From positions 1-13,834 of the forward strand of contig JBJEHD010000047.1 of NCBI GenBank assembly GCA_051875715.1: a stretch of DNA of 13,834 bases, given 5' to 3'. Source of the stretch: DYCT01 sp051875715. GTDB taxonomy: Bacteria > Bacteroidota > Bacteroidia > Bacteroidales > Bacteroidaceae. The notes beneath the pieces are model-generated. The model was not told where the DNA came from, searched no databases, and was given only the letters and a program-made list of their open reading frames with translations. Shown in pieces: positions 1-7,658 of the stretch. A program made the position numbers and the translations under genes. Positions within the stretch are counted from its first letter, which is position 1; each line of letters opens with the position of its first letter.

Positions 1-383
1 AGGCTGCTGAATATCTGAAAACAACCGACCTGCTGGCTGTTGAACCGGGAACAAAAGTCGAATTGAAGGGTAAGGATTTGCGCGTGAATTTTGCTCAGAC
101 GAAACCGAAGACGAAGGAACAAGCCCGGTTGGAGACGCATCGCGACTTTATTGATATCCAAATCCCCTTGTCGGACACAGAAGTGATGGGATATACCCCT
201 GCTGCAGATTTGCCTGCGGCTGAGTATAATGCCGAAAAAGATGTGACCTTCTTCGAAGGATTGGCCGAAAGTTATATTGACGTAAAACCGGGCATGTTTG
301 CCATCTTCTTCCCGGAGGACGGACACGCACCAGGTGTCACTGAAACGGGCTTACGTAAAGTTATTGTGAAAGTGTTGGCATAA
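1..383 (+). CDS. YhcH/YjgK/YiaL family protein (DUF386), 5'-truncated by window edge
   Basis: The reading frame is open from base 3 to the TAA at 381-383, giving 126 residues. Family members are about 150 residues long, so roughly 25 N-terminal residues lie outside the window. Visible family features are the core HRDFIDIQIPL and the metal-site-like KPGMFAIFFPEDGHAPG, which match E. coli YhcH (EQYIDIQ, KPGMFAVFMP..PHKPG). The conserved His and acidic residues sit in a cupin-like beta barrel. Relatives occur in sialic-acid and other sugar catabolic operons; their exact reaction is not settled. The gene ends 20 bp before glgB on the same strand, so co-transcription is likely. An internal TTG at 63 could be read as a start, but conserved sequence continues upstream of it, so I treat the gene as partial. 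Confidence 0.9.
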   Translation, partial: AAEYLKTTDLLAVEPGTKVELKGKDLRVNFAQTKPKTKEQARLETHRDFIDIQIPLSDTEVMGYTPAADLPAAEYNAEKDVTFFEGLAESYIDVKPGMFAIFFPEDGHAPGVTETGLRKVIVKVLA

Positions 384-403
384 TTCCCTTAAACTACCCT
401 ACA

Positions 404-2416
404 ATGGAAAAAACTTTGACTATCATCAAAAACGATCCTTGGCTGGAGCCTTACAAAGAGGCGATAGAAGGACGCCATCAGCAAGCTATCAATAAGGAAG
501 CAGAACTGACCAATCATGGGAAAATAACATTGGCCGATTTTGCATCGGGGTATCTGTACTTTGGATTGCATCGTACGGAAAAAGGATGGGTGTTCCGCGA
601 ATGGGCTCCCAATGCGACGCATATTTATATGGTGGGCGATTTCAATAACTGGGAAGAGAATGAGAAATATGCTCTCAAACGTCTGAAAAATGGCAATTGG
701 GAATTGAAACTCAAAGAGGACGCTCTCCATCACGGTGACTTGTATAAACTGCATATCTATTGGGAAGGCGGACAAGGCGAACGCATTCCTGCCTGGGCTA
801 CGCGGGTCGTGCAAGATGACCAAACCAAAATCTTCAGTGCGCAAGTCTGGAATCCGGAAAAACCGTATAAGTTCCGCAAACGTGTGTTCAAACCGAACAC
901 CAGCCCGTTGCTCATCTATGAATGCCACATTGGTATGGCACAAGACGCAGAAAAGGTAGGAACGTACAATGAATTCCGCGAAAAAATCCTCCCGCGCATT
1001 GCCAAGGAAGGATATAACTGCATACAGATTATGGCTATTCAGGAACATCCTTATTATGGAAGTTTCGGCTACCATGTGTCTAGTTTCTTTGCTGCATCTT
1101 CTCGCTTTGGTACACCCGAAGAATTGAAACAACTCATTGATGAGGCTCATCAGTTGGGTTTGGCCGTTATCATGGATATTGTCCATTCGCACGCAGTGAA
1201 GAACGAGATGGAAGGCTTGGGTAATCTGGCGGGCGATCCGAACCAATATTTCTATTCCGGCGGCAGACGCGAGCATCCGGCATGGGACTCACTTTGTTTT
1301 GATTATGGAAAGAACGAAGTGCTCCATTTCTTGCTTTCCAACTGTAAGTTCTGGATGGAAGAATATAAATTCGACGGATTCCGTTTCGATGGCGTTACTT
1401 CGATGCTTTATTATAGCCACGGACTTGGTGAAGCTTTCTGCAACTATGGCGACTATTTCAACGGACACGAGGATGACAATGCCATATGCTATCTCACGTT
1501 GGCCAATCGGGTGATCCATCAGGTGAACCCCAAGGCCATCACCATTGCCGAAGAAGTTTCGGGTATGCCGGGGTTGGCTGCGAAGTTCGAGGATGGCGGT
1601 TATGGATTCGACTACCGAATGGCCATGAATATTCCCGACTACTGGATTAAGACCATCAAAGAGAAGATAGATGAGGACTGGAAACCGTCCAGCATCTTCT
1701 GGGAAGTGACGAACAGACGCAAGGACGAAAAAACCATATCGTATGCCGAGAGTCACGACCAGGCCTTGGTGGGCGACAAGACTATTGTGTTCCGTTTGAT
1801 CGATGCCGATATGTATTGGCATATGCAGAAGGGAGACGAAAATTATACGGTGCATCGCGGAATGGCGTTGCACAAGATGATTCGTCTTGTGACGGCTTCA
1901 ACCATCAATGGTGGATACCTCAACTTTATGGGCAACGAATTCGGACATCCCGAATGGATTGACTTCCCGCGTGAAGGCAATGGATGGTCGCACAAATATG
2001 CCCGCCGGCAGTGGAATTTGGTCGACAACCAGAATCTGGCCTACCATTATCTGGGCGACTTTGATGAGGCCATGATTCATCTTATCAAGGGCGTGAAGGG
2101 CTTTGAAAGTTCGGATGTGGTGGAAATCTGGCACAACGATGGCGATCAGGTATTGGCTTACAAACGAAAAGATTTGGTGTTCGTGTTCAATTTCAACCCG
2201 GTTCGTTCGTTTGCGGATTATGGTTTCCTGGTGAAACCGGGTGCGTACGAGGTTGTGCTCAATACCGATGCGACTTGCTTCGGTGGAAATGGACTCTCCG
2301 ACGATACGGTGACACATTTCACGTTGCCCGACCCGCTCTATAAGAAGGAAAAGAAGGAATGGCTGAAACTGTATATCCCCGCACGTTCGGCCGTCGTGCT
2401 CCGAAGAAAGAAGTAA
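404..2416 (+). CDS. glgB: 1,4-alpha-glucan branching enzyme (GH13_8 type)
   Basis: This 670-residue protein forms alpha-1,6 branches in glycogen by cutting an alpha-1,4 chain and transferring the cut end. An N-terminal CBM48-like domain (about 55-150, with GWVFREWAPNAT and GDFNNW) precedes the GH13 barrel. Barrel motifs are DIVHSH (258-263), GFRFDGVTSM with nucleophile D329 and R327, IAEEVSGMP with acid/base E383, and SHDQ with H451 and D452. A C-terminal beta domain starts near 575. The IAEEVSGMP and YECHIGM motifs and the length match the eukaryote-like GH13_8 branching enzymes found in Bacteroidetes rather than the longer E. coli GlgB. The ATG at 404 is the first in frame and is preceded by an AT-rich stretch without a clear Shine-Dalgarno, usual in this phylum. 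No glgA or glgC is visible in the window. It converges with the Crp/Fnr gene. Confidence 0.97.
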   Translation: MEKTLTIIKNDPWLEPYKEAIEGRHQQAINKEAELTNHGKITLADFASGYLYFGLHRTEKGWVFREWAPNATHIYMVGDFNNWEENEKYALKRLKNGNWELKLKEDALHHGDLYKLHIYWEGGQGERIPAWATRVVQDDQTKIFSAQVWNPEKPYKFRKRVFKPNTSPLLIYECHIGMAQDAEKVGTYNEFREKILPRIAKEGYNCIQIMAIQEHPYYGSFGYHVSSFFAASSRFGTPEELKQLIDEAHQLGLAVIMDIVHSHAVKNEMEGLGNLAGDPNQYFYSGGRREHPAWDSLCFDYGKNEVLHFLLSNCKFWMEEYKFDGFRFDGVTSMLYYSHGLGEAFCNYGDYFNGHEDDNAICYLTLANRVIHQVNPKAITIAEEVSGMPGLAAKFEDGGYGFDYRMAMNIPDYWIKTIKEKIDEDWKPSSIFWEVTNRRKDEKTISYAESHDQALVGDKTIVFRLIDADMYWHMQKGDENYTVHRGMALHKMIRLVTASTINGGYLNFMGNEFGHPEWIDFPREGNGWSHKYARRQWNLVDNQNLAYHYLGDFDEAMIHLIKGVKGFESSDVVEIWHNDGDQVLAYKRKDLVFVFNFNPVRSFADYGFLVKPGAYEVVLNTDATCFGGNGLSDDTVTHFTLPDPLYKKEKKEWLKLYIPARSAVVLRRKK

Positions 2417-2465
2417 TCCGTTGTTTCCTTGCGTAAAGGGGAGTCTGCCGAGGCGGACAAGTGTA

Positions 2466-2508
2466 GAAGAGGTTGTGTCAAGATTCAATATTCTGGCACA
2501 ACCTCTTC
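2466..2508 (+). terminator. Hairpin A of the agaggttgtg family, between convergent glgB and crp-like genes
   Basis: The arms gaagaggttgtgtca (2466-2480) and tggcacaacctcttc (2494-2508) pair over 15 bp. The single non-Watson-Crick position is U-G on the plus-strand RNA but A-C on the minus-strand RNA. It lies 50 bp past the glgB stop. There is no strong U-tract on either side, so termination is likely but not certain. It is the same hairpin family as those at 7620-7656 and 10489-10527. Confidence 0.6.
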
Positions 2509-2592
2509 GTCGTTTCTCGGGATGGCCAGGATGTGGGGCGCTGAGGTGTCCGATGCGGGTGTCTCGGATGGGTTGTTATGGCACATCGTCCT
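2509..2592 (-). repeat. Degenerate copy A of the 3'-end palindromic module
   Basis: The sequence gatggccaggatg (2521-2533) followed by ggcgctgagg (2537-2546) aligns with aatggtcgagatg and ggcgctgagg of copy B (7670-7694). The tail ggttgttatggcacatcgtc (2571-2590) aligns with the tail of copy B, ggccattatgacacaccgcc. The arm that would pair with the tail has decayed, so this copy no longer forms the full palindrome. It starts 72 bp after the stop of the minus-strand crp-like gene. No gene is visible between 2417 and 2664. Confidence 0.5.
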
Positions 2593-2664
2593 CTTTTTTT
2601 GTCAGGAAGGTTCCGATGCGGGATAGCGAATCCTCTGCCGTTGTGAGTGCTGTGCGGATGGGGC

Positions 2665-3255
2665 TCAGCACAGGCGGGCGCGTACTCGGCTCAATGTTTC
2701 GGGGGCCATTTGCAGAAACGAGGCGATGTATTGCAGCGGAGCGCGTTTGGCCACTTCGGGGAAAGCCTTCCGGAATCGTTCGTAGCGGTCGTATGCTGTT
2801 TCGAAGCGGAACATGTCGGCTTTGATTTGTGATTCGATGAGCGAATATTCCAGTATTCGCAGGTAGAGTCGGCTGATTTCCGGCTGGCTTTGTACCAGTT
2901 GGTAGAAGGGGTCGTGCGGGATGGCCCACACCACCGATGGGGTCAGTGCTTCGGCCATGAACCGGCTGGGCTCTTGTTTCATGAAACTTTCGATGCAGAT
3001 GAACAGGCGGTCTTCCGTTGAGATGTGTTCGGTCAGGTCTTTCCCGTTTTTGTAGTAGAACTGGCGTACCACTCCTTTTTCCACGTATCCGATGTGTTTG
3101 CACACGACGCCTTCGTTCACGAATCGTTCGCCTCTTGCCAACTCCTTGGGGTAGATGATGGCGGCCAGTGCCGCAGCGGCCTCGTTGCTTAGGTCGAGGG
3201 CGTAGGCATGGGCGATTCGTTGCGCCATGGACAGATTGGTTTCTCCAGTTTTCAT
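2665..3255 (-). CDS. Crp/Fnr family transcriptional regulator
   Basis: With the ATG at 3255 the protein has 196 residues, usual for Bacteroidetes members of this family. Residues about 30-125 form a cyclic-nucleotide-binding-type barrel (LARGERFVNEG, IGYVEKGVVRQFYYKNGK). A long connecting helix follows, then a short C-terminal helix-turn-helix (about 171-192, APLQYIASFLQMAPETLSR). The frame is open to 3351, but that extension would run into tRNA-Glu and the terminator hairpin. The chosen ATG has AGGAGG seven bases upstream, an unusually good Shine-Dalgarno for this phylum. The typical cAMP-contact arginine motif is not obvious, so the ligand is unknown. No separate promoter is visible between the tRNA terminator and the start, so read-through from the tRNA promoter is possible. 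No target gene can be assigned. Confidence 0.88.
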   Translation of the reverse strand: MKTGETNLSMAQRIAHAYALDLSNEAAAALAAIIYPKELARGERFVNEGVVCKHIGYVEKGVVRQFYYKNGKDLTEHISTEDRLFICIESFMKQEPSRFMAEALTPSVVWAIPHDPFYQLVQSQPEISRLYLRILEYSLIESQIKADMFRFETAYDRYERFRKAFPEVAKRAPLQYIASFLQMAPETLSRVRARLC

Positions 3256-3275
3256 AGGCTTGCCTCCTATAGCAA

Positions 3276-3312
3276 AATAAGGAACTGTACTCCATTCGTG
3301 CAGTTCCTTATT
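3276..3312 (-). terminator. Terminator-like hairpin after the tRNA pair, in the crp-like leader
   Basis: A perfect 12-bp inverted repeat, aataaggaactg (3276-3287) and cagttccttatt (3301-3312), has a 13-nt loop. On the minus strand the second arm runs into TTATTTTGC, a short U-rich tract. It begins eight bases after the end of tRNA-Glu and ends about 20 bases before the crp-like ATG. It therefore probably terminates the tRNA transcript and may attenuate the regulator gene. Confidence 0.7.
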
Positions 3313-3319
3313 GTGAAAG

Positions 3320-3391
3320 TAGTGGATACGAGAATCGAACTCGTATTTCATGCGTGAGAGGCATGCGTCCTAACCGTTAGACGAATCCACC
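3320..3391 (-). tRNA. tRNA-Glu(CTC)
   Basis: Read on the minus strand, acceptor GGTGGAT pairs with ATCCACT (G1-U72 wobble). The D stem is GTCT/GGAC, the anticodon stem CATGC/GCATG with loop CTCTCAC giving anticodon CTC, and the T arm ACGAG-TTCGATT-CTCGT. The variable loop is four bases. CCA is not encoded. It lies 51 bp downstream of tRNA-Ser and is probably co-transcribed with it. Confidence 0.93.
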
Positions 3392-3442
3392 GATTTGTTC
3401 TGTCTTGCTCCGTCCTTTATGAGGCAGATGCCTTGAAGGACG

Positions 3443-3530
3443 CGGAAGCTGGGGGATTCGAACCCCCGGTACAGTAATCCCGTACGGCAGTTTAGCAAAC
3501 TGCTGGTTTCAGCCACTCACCCAAACTTCC
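3443..3530 (-). tRNA. tRNA-Ser(GCT)
   Basis: This is a class II tRNA of 88 bases read on the minus strand. Acceptor GGAAGTT pairs with AGCTTCC and the discriminator is G. Anticodon stem GCAGT/ACTGC encloses loop TTGCTAA, giving anticodon GCT for AGC/AGU codons. The T arm is GGGGG-TTCGAAT-CCCCC, with the long variable arm expected for serine. CCA is not encoded. Confidence 0.95.
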
Positions 3531-3533
3531 TTT

Positions 3534-3557
3534 ACCGCGTTTTCTCTCAAACGCGGT
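3534..3557 (-). other. Perfect 9-bp hairpin in the tRNA precursor leader
   Basis: The arms accgcgttt (3534-3542) and aaacgcggt (3549-3557) flank a six-base loop. The hairpin lies just upstream of mature tRNA-Ser and just downstream of the -7 box, so it would occupy almost the whole 5' leader of the precursor. A role in RNase P processing or transcript stability is an inference. Confidence 0.55.
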
Positions 3558-3558
3558 G

Positions 3559-3589
3559 CAAATGTAGGCGGATAATTTCAGTTTTGCAA
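3559..3589 (-). promoter_or_regulatory. Bacteroidetes-type promoter of the tRNA-Ser/tRNA-Glu unit
   Basis: On the minus strand, TACATTTG (3559-3566) fits the Bacteroides -7 consensus TAnnTTTG exactly. A TTG (3587-3589) lies 20 bases upstream, at the -33 position. The expected start site falls in or next to the leader hairpin, about 20-25 bases before tRNA-Ser. Confidence 0.75.
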
Positions 3590-3654
3590 GTTTTTGGGAC
3601 AATATTTTTGTCATAAATTGCAAGGCTTTTCTTAACCGCTTTGATACCAGAGCC

Positions 3655-5313
3655 TTATCCTTTGGCCTCCTGATAGAGGAAGCGCTTGATGCTCTTCTTA
3701 GGCGTTTTCTCGAATTCCTCCGGATAGATTTTCATCTTCGACAATTGCGAGTAGGCCGGCAGTTCGCTGTTGAGGGCCACGCGGTTTTCTTCCATCACCC
3801 GCTCGATGTCTTCGTTCTTCAGGCCATGAGCGAAGGCGTCGTCGAAGTCCGGATAAACCAGTCCCACCAGTTTGTCGTTCTGTTGCACTACGATGCTTTC
3901 GGCCACGTAGGGCATGTTGTTGAGTTTATCTTCGATTTCCTCGGGATAGATGTTCTGCCCCGATGCACCCAGCAGCATGTTCTTGCTGCGTCCCTTGATG
4001 AAGATATTTCCATCGGTGTCCATGATGCCCAGGTCTCCCGTGTGCAGCCATCCGTCGGCATCGAGCACCTCTTGGGTTGCCTCTTCGTTTTTGTAGTAGC
4101 CCAACATCACGTTTGGTCCTTTGCAGACGATTTCTCCTACGATGTGTTGCGGGTCGGGCGAGAGGATTTTCACCTCCATGCGGGGGGCCGCCTTTCCGCA
4201 CGAGCCGGGAGCGAAACGCCGCCAGTCTTCGTAGGCGATGATGGGGCCGCATTCCGTCATGCCGTACCCCACGGTGTAGGGGAAATCGATCATCTTAAGG
4301 AAATTCTCCACTTCCTGGTTGAAGGCGGCTCCTCCGATGATGACTTCCTGAAAATTGCCGCCGAAGGCGCTCACGATTTGTTCGCGGATGGTGGTTTTTA
4401 TCTTGTCGTTCAGGATGGGCACCTTCAACAGAATTTTCATCGTCGGGGTCTCCAGCTTGGGCAGGACGTTCTTCTTGATGATTTTCTCGATAATGAGCGG
4501 TACGGAGACAATCAGGTTGGGTTTGACTTCGGCAAAGGCCTGGAAAATGATTTTCGGGCTCGGCATGCGGGTGAGGAAATAGATATGGCAGCCGACGGTG
4601 AACTCGTAGATGAATTCAAATGCCAGGCCGTACATGTGCGCCATCGGCAGCATCGACACCAGTTTGTCGCCTGGGTTCATTTGCAGCACTTGATAGGCGA
4701 ACTTGGTGTTCGACCAGAGTGTCCGGTAGGGCAGCATGACGCCCTTGCTGTAACTAGTCGTTCCCGAGGTGTAGTTGATGACGGCCAGTTCTTCGGGCTG
4801 GTCTTGATGGTAGTGGATGTGTTCGGTGCGGAAATTTTTCGGATATTTCTGCCCGAACATTTCGTTGAGGTGCTCGCGTGCATAGGTCAGTTTTTCCGAT
4901 CGCGACACCAGCAGCGAGAAGTCGTTCATTAAGATGATGCCTTCCAGTTCGGGCATGGCACTTTCGTTGAGGTTCTCCCACACCATGTCTCCCACGAAGA
5001 GGAGTTTGGCTTCCGAGTGATTTACGATGTTGTGGACGTTGTCGGCTTTGAATTCGTGCAGGATGGGCACGACGACGGCTCCGTAGGTCAGCGTGGCCAG
5101 GAAGGTCACGCCCCAATGCGAACTGTTTCGTCCGCAAACGGCTATTTTGTCGCCTTTCTTGATGCCGCTTTCTTCGAATATGATGTGGATTTTTTCTATT
5201 TTCCGGGCTACGTCTTTATACTGGAGCGTGGCCCCTTTGTAGTCTGTCAGGGCGTCCAGGTCCCAGTTCTTCTTGATGCTCGATTCAATGTAAGCAATGA
5301 AACTTTCTTCCAT
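3655..5313 (-). CDS. AMP-binding acyl-CoA ligase (long-chain fatty acid-CoA ligase-like)
   Basis: This 552-residue member of the ANL adenylating superfamily probably activates a carboxylic acid, likely a fatty acid, to its acyl-CoA through an acyl-AMP. Visible motifs are the P-loop YTSGTTSYSKG (181-191), GYGMTE (349-354), GWLHTGD (421-427), the hinge IKGRSKNMLLGASGQNIYPEE (from 439) and the C-terminal catalytic lysine in SIKRF (K543). All expected catalytic motifs are present. I chose the ATG at 5313; a GTG at 5325 would add four residues but lies closer to the promoter box. The gene has its own -7 box and is preceded by a strong terminator for the M6 gene, so it is probably monocistronic. 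Substrate chain length cannot be read from sequence. There is no obvious thiolation or condensation partner nearby that would suggest peptide or polyketide synthesis. Confidence 0.9.
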   Translation of the reverse strand: MEESFIAYIESSIKKNWDLDALTDYKGATLQYKDVARKIEKIHIIFEESGIKKGDKIAVCGRNSSHWGVTFLATLTYGAVVVPILHEFKADNVHNIVNHSEAKLLFVGDMVWENLNESAMPELEGIILMNDFSLLVSRSEKLTYAREHLNEMFGQKYPKNFRTEHIHYHQDQPEELAVINYTSGTTSYSKGVMLPYRTLWSNTKFAYQVLQMNPGDKLVSMLPMAHMYGLAFEFIYEFTVGCHIYFLTRMPSPKIIFQAFAEVKPNLIVSVPLIIEKIIKKNVLPKLETPTMKILLKVPILNDKIKTTIREQIVSAFGGNFQEVIIGGAAFNQEVENFLKMIDFPYTVGYGMTECGPIIAYEDWRRFAPGSCGKAAPRMEVKILSPDPQHIVGEIVCKGPNVMLGYYKNEEATQEVLDADGWLHTGDLGIMDTDGNIFIKGRSKNMLLGASGQNIYPEEIEDKLNNMPYVAESIVVQQNDKLVGLVYPDFDDAFAHGLKNEDIERVMEENRVALNSELPAYSQLSKMKIYPEEFEKTPKKSIKRFLYQEAKG

Positions 5314-5343
5314 GATTATATGCACATTTGATTATGGTTTGTG

Positions 5344-5351
5344 CAAATATA
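5344..5351 (-). promoter_or_regulatory. -7 box of the acyl-CoA ligase gene
   Basis: On the minus strand TATATTTG matches TAnnTTTG exactly, about 30 bases before the ATG at 5313. No convincing TTG is seen at the -33 spacing, so this promoter is less complete than the others in the window. Confidence 0.55.
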
Positions 5352-5375
5352 TACGTTTGGTGTATAATTCCATCT

Positions 5376-5423
5376 AAGAAAGGCGAAAAAAGTAACGAAT
5401 TCGATACTTTTTTCGCCTTTCTT
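5376..5423 (-). terminator. Strong hairpin terminator after the M6 protease gene
   Basis: A perfect 19-bp inverted repeat spans 5376-5394 and 5405-5423, with a ten-base loop containing the palindrome cgaattcg. Each arm holds a GCG/CGC core and a run of six A or T. On the minus strand the descending arm is T-rich (TTTTTTCGCCTTTCTT), so it should stop transcripts from the M6 gene, whose stop codon is 23 bp away. Its symmetry would allow bidirectional action. Confidence 0.8.
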
Positions 5424-5446
5424 GCTTTCCGACTGTTCTGTATGGC

Positions 5447-7531
5447 TTATTCGGCCACGACAACCTTCGTCGTCTGTCCGCCGGTCCGGACTATGTAGAT
5501 GCCTTTCTGGCAGGGGATGCGGTTGATGCCGGGGGCAAGGCTGATGCGTTGTCTCAGCAGGCCGTCGGCACTGTAGAGGCAGGCTTCGGATGCCTCGTCG
5601 GCCGCGATGGCAATGCCGCCTTCCATCGGGTAGATGGCGTTGCGGGCGTTCGTCTGCACTGTGGTCAGCTGGGTGGCGGTCAGGTCGGCCGTAGCGTATG
5701 CCGAGTAGCGCGAAGTGTTGTTGCCCAGGTGCGTCTTGACGGCATAGATGTAGAGGTTGTCCTTCTCCAGGTCGGTCACGGCATACGAGCCTACGTTTCC
5801 TTCCACGCGGACGGTGCGTACCACGACGGTGTCGCGTTCGCCTTCAGCCGAGGTTGCATTGCTGATTTTTTTCACGAGCAAGGTGTATGCATCGGCCTCC
5901 TTGGCTTTTTCCCAGTTGGCCGTGAATCCGGTGGTGGTGATTTGGGTGGCCGGGCTGGTATAGGGAGTGGTCAGCACGCCTCCCATGAACTGGAAGTTGA
6001 TGACTGTGTCCGTTTCGGCGATGCTGGTTACAGAAGTCTTGAGGGCGCTTCCCGTGTTCACTCTAAACGAGTTGATGGCAGCGTTCTTTGTGATGCCGGG
6101 GTAGGGGTCTCCTGCCAGCGAGAGGGTATCGGGCAGGTCGGTGGGAGAGTCCAGGAAGTAGCCGTCTGCAGGCACCAGTGTCATGCGTTGTAAGGGGTAG
6201 TTGTTCACGATGTTGCGGTTCCAGGCGTCTTCGTCGTAGGTCACGTGGAACACCAGCATGCCGTGTCCGCACAGGGCGCTGTCCCAGCCCGTTTGCTGGC
6301 GGTTCTCCAAAATGAAGTATTCGTTGGGGTCGCTCGGGTTGGTGATGCGGTAGGCCGCAGCCTTGTTCGAGTTGAGCGGGTTCAGTTCGATGGTGGCTGC
6401 TTCGCTCAGTTCCTCGATGTCCATCCACCCCATGAAGTTCCGTTCGTAGGCGCTGTATCCGGCGGGGATGTGTCCGTCGCCGTTGTAGCCGCCCATGTCC
6501 AGCAGGTCCCACACGAACATACCCGTGTATCGGTAGTTGGTGTCGTAGAAGTCGGGCAGGCCGAGGCAATGGCTGAACTCGTGGCAGAAGGTGCCGATTC
6601 CGTCAATTTCCCGTCCGTAGAGTTCGTTGTTGCAGGCGTATTTGTTCAGCGTCACGCCGTCGTAAGTGGGGCATCCGCCCGGTGCATATTTCAGCCAGTA
6701 TTGGTGGGGCCAGACCGATTCGGCTACGTCGCTCGACGCTTCGCCCACACCGGCATAGATGGTGTAGATGACGTCCACCTCACCGTCCTTGTCGTTGTCG
6801 TACACCGAATAGTCCGGCACCAAGCCTTGTGTCTTGGCCAGTTGGCAAGCTTCGCTCACCATGCCTTCGGCGTTCTTGTCGCCGCCGCTGTTATTGTTGC
6901 CGCCGTAGTAGGCACGTTTTTGCGAGAGGGTCACCGGCCCGATGATGTCGAACTGCGGGTCGAACTTGCCGAACGATTGGCTGTAGAAATAGTCGATGAT
7001 GCTGCCGTATATTTTGCCTTCGCTGTACCCCTTGGTGGCGATACGTTTGGTGTATCCTTCGTGTGCCTTGTCGCCTTCGCTGAACTTCACGTCGGCATAT
7101 TCAATCAGGATGATGGGGATGCGCGGCCGTCCGGTCTGCGGCACCTCGCTCGTAGCCGTGAGTACGGCTGCGTTGTAGAGGCTTTTGGCACGATTGGCCG
7201 CCTGGTTCAGTCGGCTGGTCTGGATGTCGCGCACCCTGACGAATCCCGCGTCGGCTGCGGTTCTGAAGGCCTCGTCGTGCGCCAGGATGTTGGTAGCGCT
7301 GATTTGTCCGTTTTCGTCCACCTGGGCATAGTAGTAGTGCCCTTCGGTGTCGCGGCTCAGTGCGATGCCGTCGGTGGTGGTGTAGAAGTGAAAGTGTTCG
7401 TCGCCCTGTTTGACGACGGATACGGTGGTTCCGTCCGGTTGCGTCACGGTTCGTACGACCCGTCGGGCCGGTGCGGCGCATACGCAGGTGGCCAGGCAAA
7501 GCAGCCAGCCGGTCAATGCTGATTTCTTCAT
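5447..7531 (-). CDS. Secreted M6 family metalloprotease with fibronectin-III-like domain and T9SS-like C-terminal tail
   Basis: The 694-residue protein starts with a signal peptide (MKKSALTGWLLCLATCVCAA, cleavage near residue 19-20; no convincing lipobox). A pro-region carries the M6-typical GDEHFHFYTTTDG (43-55). The catalytic domain holds HEFSHCLGLPDFYD with H317, E318, H321 and D327, so the zinc site is complete. An acidic loop, DNDKDGEVD (245-253), looks calcium-binding. A fibronectin-III-like domain follows (about 523-620). The last 65 residues (SADGLLRQRISLAPG, GIYIVRTGGQTTKVVV) resemble a type IX secretion sorting domain. It probably cleaves proteins outside the cell or at its surface; targets are unknown. 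Its own promoter lies upstream and a strong terminator downstream. Immune inhibitor A of Bacillus is the best-known M6 relative, but identity of function should not be assumed. Confidence 0.92.
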   Translation of the reverse strand: MKKSALTGWLLCLATCVCAAPARRVVRTVTQPDGTTVSVVKQGDEHFHFYTTTDGIALSRDTEGHYYYAQVDENGQISATNILAHDEAFRTAADAGFVRVRDIQTSRLNQAANRAKSLYNAAVLTATSEVPQTGRPRIPIILIEYADVKFSEGDKAHEGYTKRIATKGYSEGKIYGSIIDYFYSQSFGKFDPQFDIIGPVTLSQKRAYYGGNNNSGGDKNAEGMVSEACQLAKTQGLVPDYSVYDNDKDGEVDVIYTIYAGVGEASSDVAESVWPHQYWLKYAPGGCPTYDGVTLNKYACNNELYGREIDGIGTFCHEFSHCLGLPDFYDTNYRYTGMFVWDLLDMGGYNGDGHIPAGYSAYERNFMGWMDIEELSEAATIELNPLNSNKAAAYRITNPSDPNEYFILENRQQTGWDSALCGHGMLVFHVTYDEDAWNRNIVNNYPLQRMTLVPADGYFLDSPTDLPDTLSLAGDPYPGITKNAAINSFRVNTGSALKTSVTSIAETDTVINFQFMGGVLTTPYTSPATQITTTGFTANWEKAKEADAYTLLVKKISNATSAEGERDTVVVRTVRVEGNVGSYAVTDLEKDNLYIYAVKTHLGNNTSRYSAYATADLTATQLTTVQTNARNAIYPMEGGIAIAADEASEACLYSADGLLRQRISLAPGINRIPCQKGIYIVRTGGQTTKVVVAE

Positions 7532-7564
7532 AATTTCCGTTTATCTAATCGTTTATAAGATGTG

Positions 7565-7595
7565 CAAATAAAGCATTTTTGCGCCACAAAGCCAA
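7565..7595 (-). promoter_or_regulatory. Promoter of the M6 protease gene
   Basis: On the minus strand TTTATTTG (7565-7572) matches TAnnTTTG at seven of eight positions. TTG (7593-7595) lies 20 bases upstream. The box is about 33 bases from the M6 start codon. Confidence 0.55.
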
Positions 7596-7619
7596 CGCTG
7601 AAATGCAAAAAAAAGAAAA

Positions 7620-7656
7620 GAGGTTGTGCCAAAACTCCGTGTTTTGGCACAACCTC
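7620..7656 (-). terminator. Hairpin B: rho-independent terminator of the DUF4494-YggS-DHODH-like operon
   Basis: The arms gaggttgtgccaaaac (7620-7635) and gttttggcacaacctc (7641-7656) are a perfect 16-bp inverted repeat with a five-base loop. On the minus strand it is followed at once by TTTTCTTTTTTTTGC, a classical U-tract. This is the clearest terminator in the hairpin family seen at 2466 and 10489. Confidence 0.88.
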
Positions 7657-7658
7657 AA

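Noticed and set aside
389..1276. 295-codon minus-strand frame opposite glgB
   Set aside because: It is antisense to the CBM48 and barrel parts of glgB and shows no family motif.
2576..3295. 239-codon minus-strand frame overlapping the crp-like gene
   Set aside because: It is another frame of the same strand; the Crp/Fnr frame has clear binding and helix-turn-helix domains, while this one is arginine- and proline-rich noise.
3256..3351. N-terminal extension of the crp-like protein to 3351
   Set aside because: It would translate the terminator hairpin and the 3' part of tRNA-Glu. The ATG at 3255 has AGGAGG at good spacing and gives the usual family length.
3622..3656. Inverted repeat aaggct/agcctt at the end of the acyl-CoA ligase gene as terminator
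   Set aside because: Only six base pairs with a 23-base loop, overlapping the stop codon and without a clean U-tract; too weak to call.
6245..7522. Long 425-codon open frame on the plus strand opposite the M6 protease
   Set aside because: It is antisense to a gene with a signal peptide, complete zinc motif and domain structure. Its translation is rich in V, G, H and D without family features, as expected from the GC-rich third positions of the real gene.
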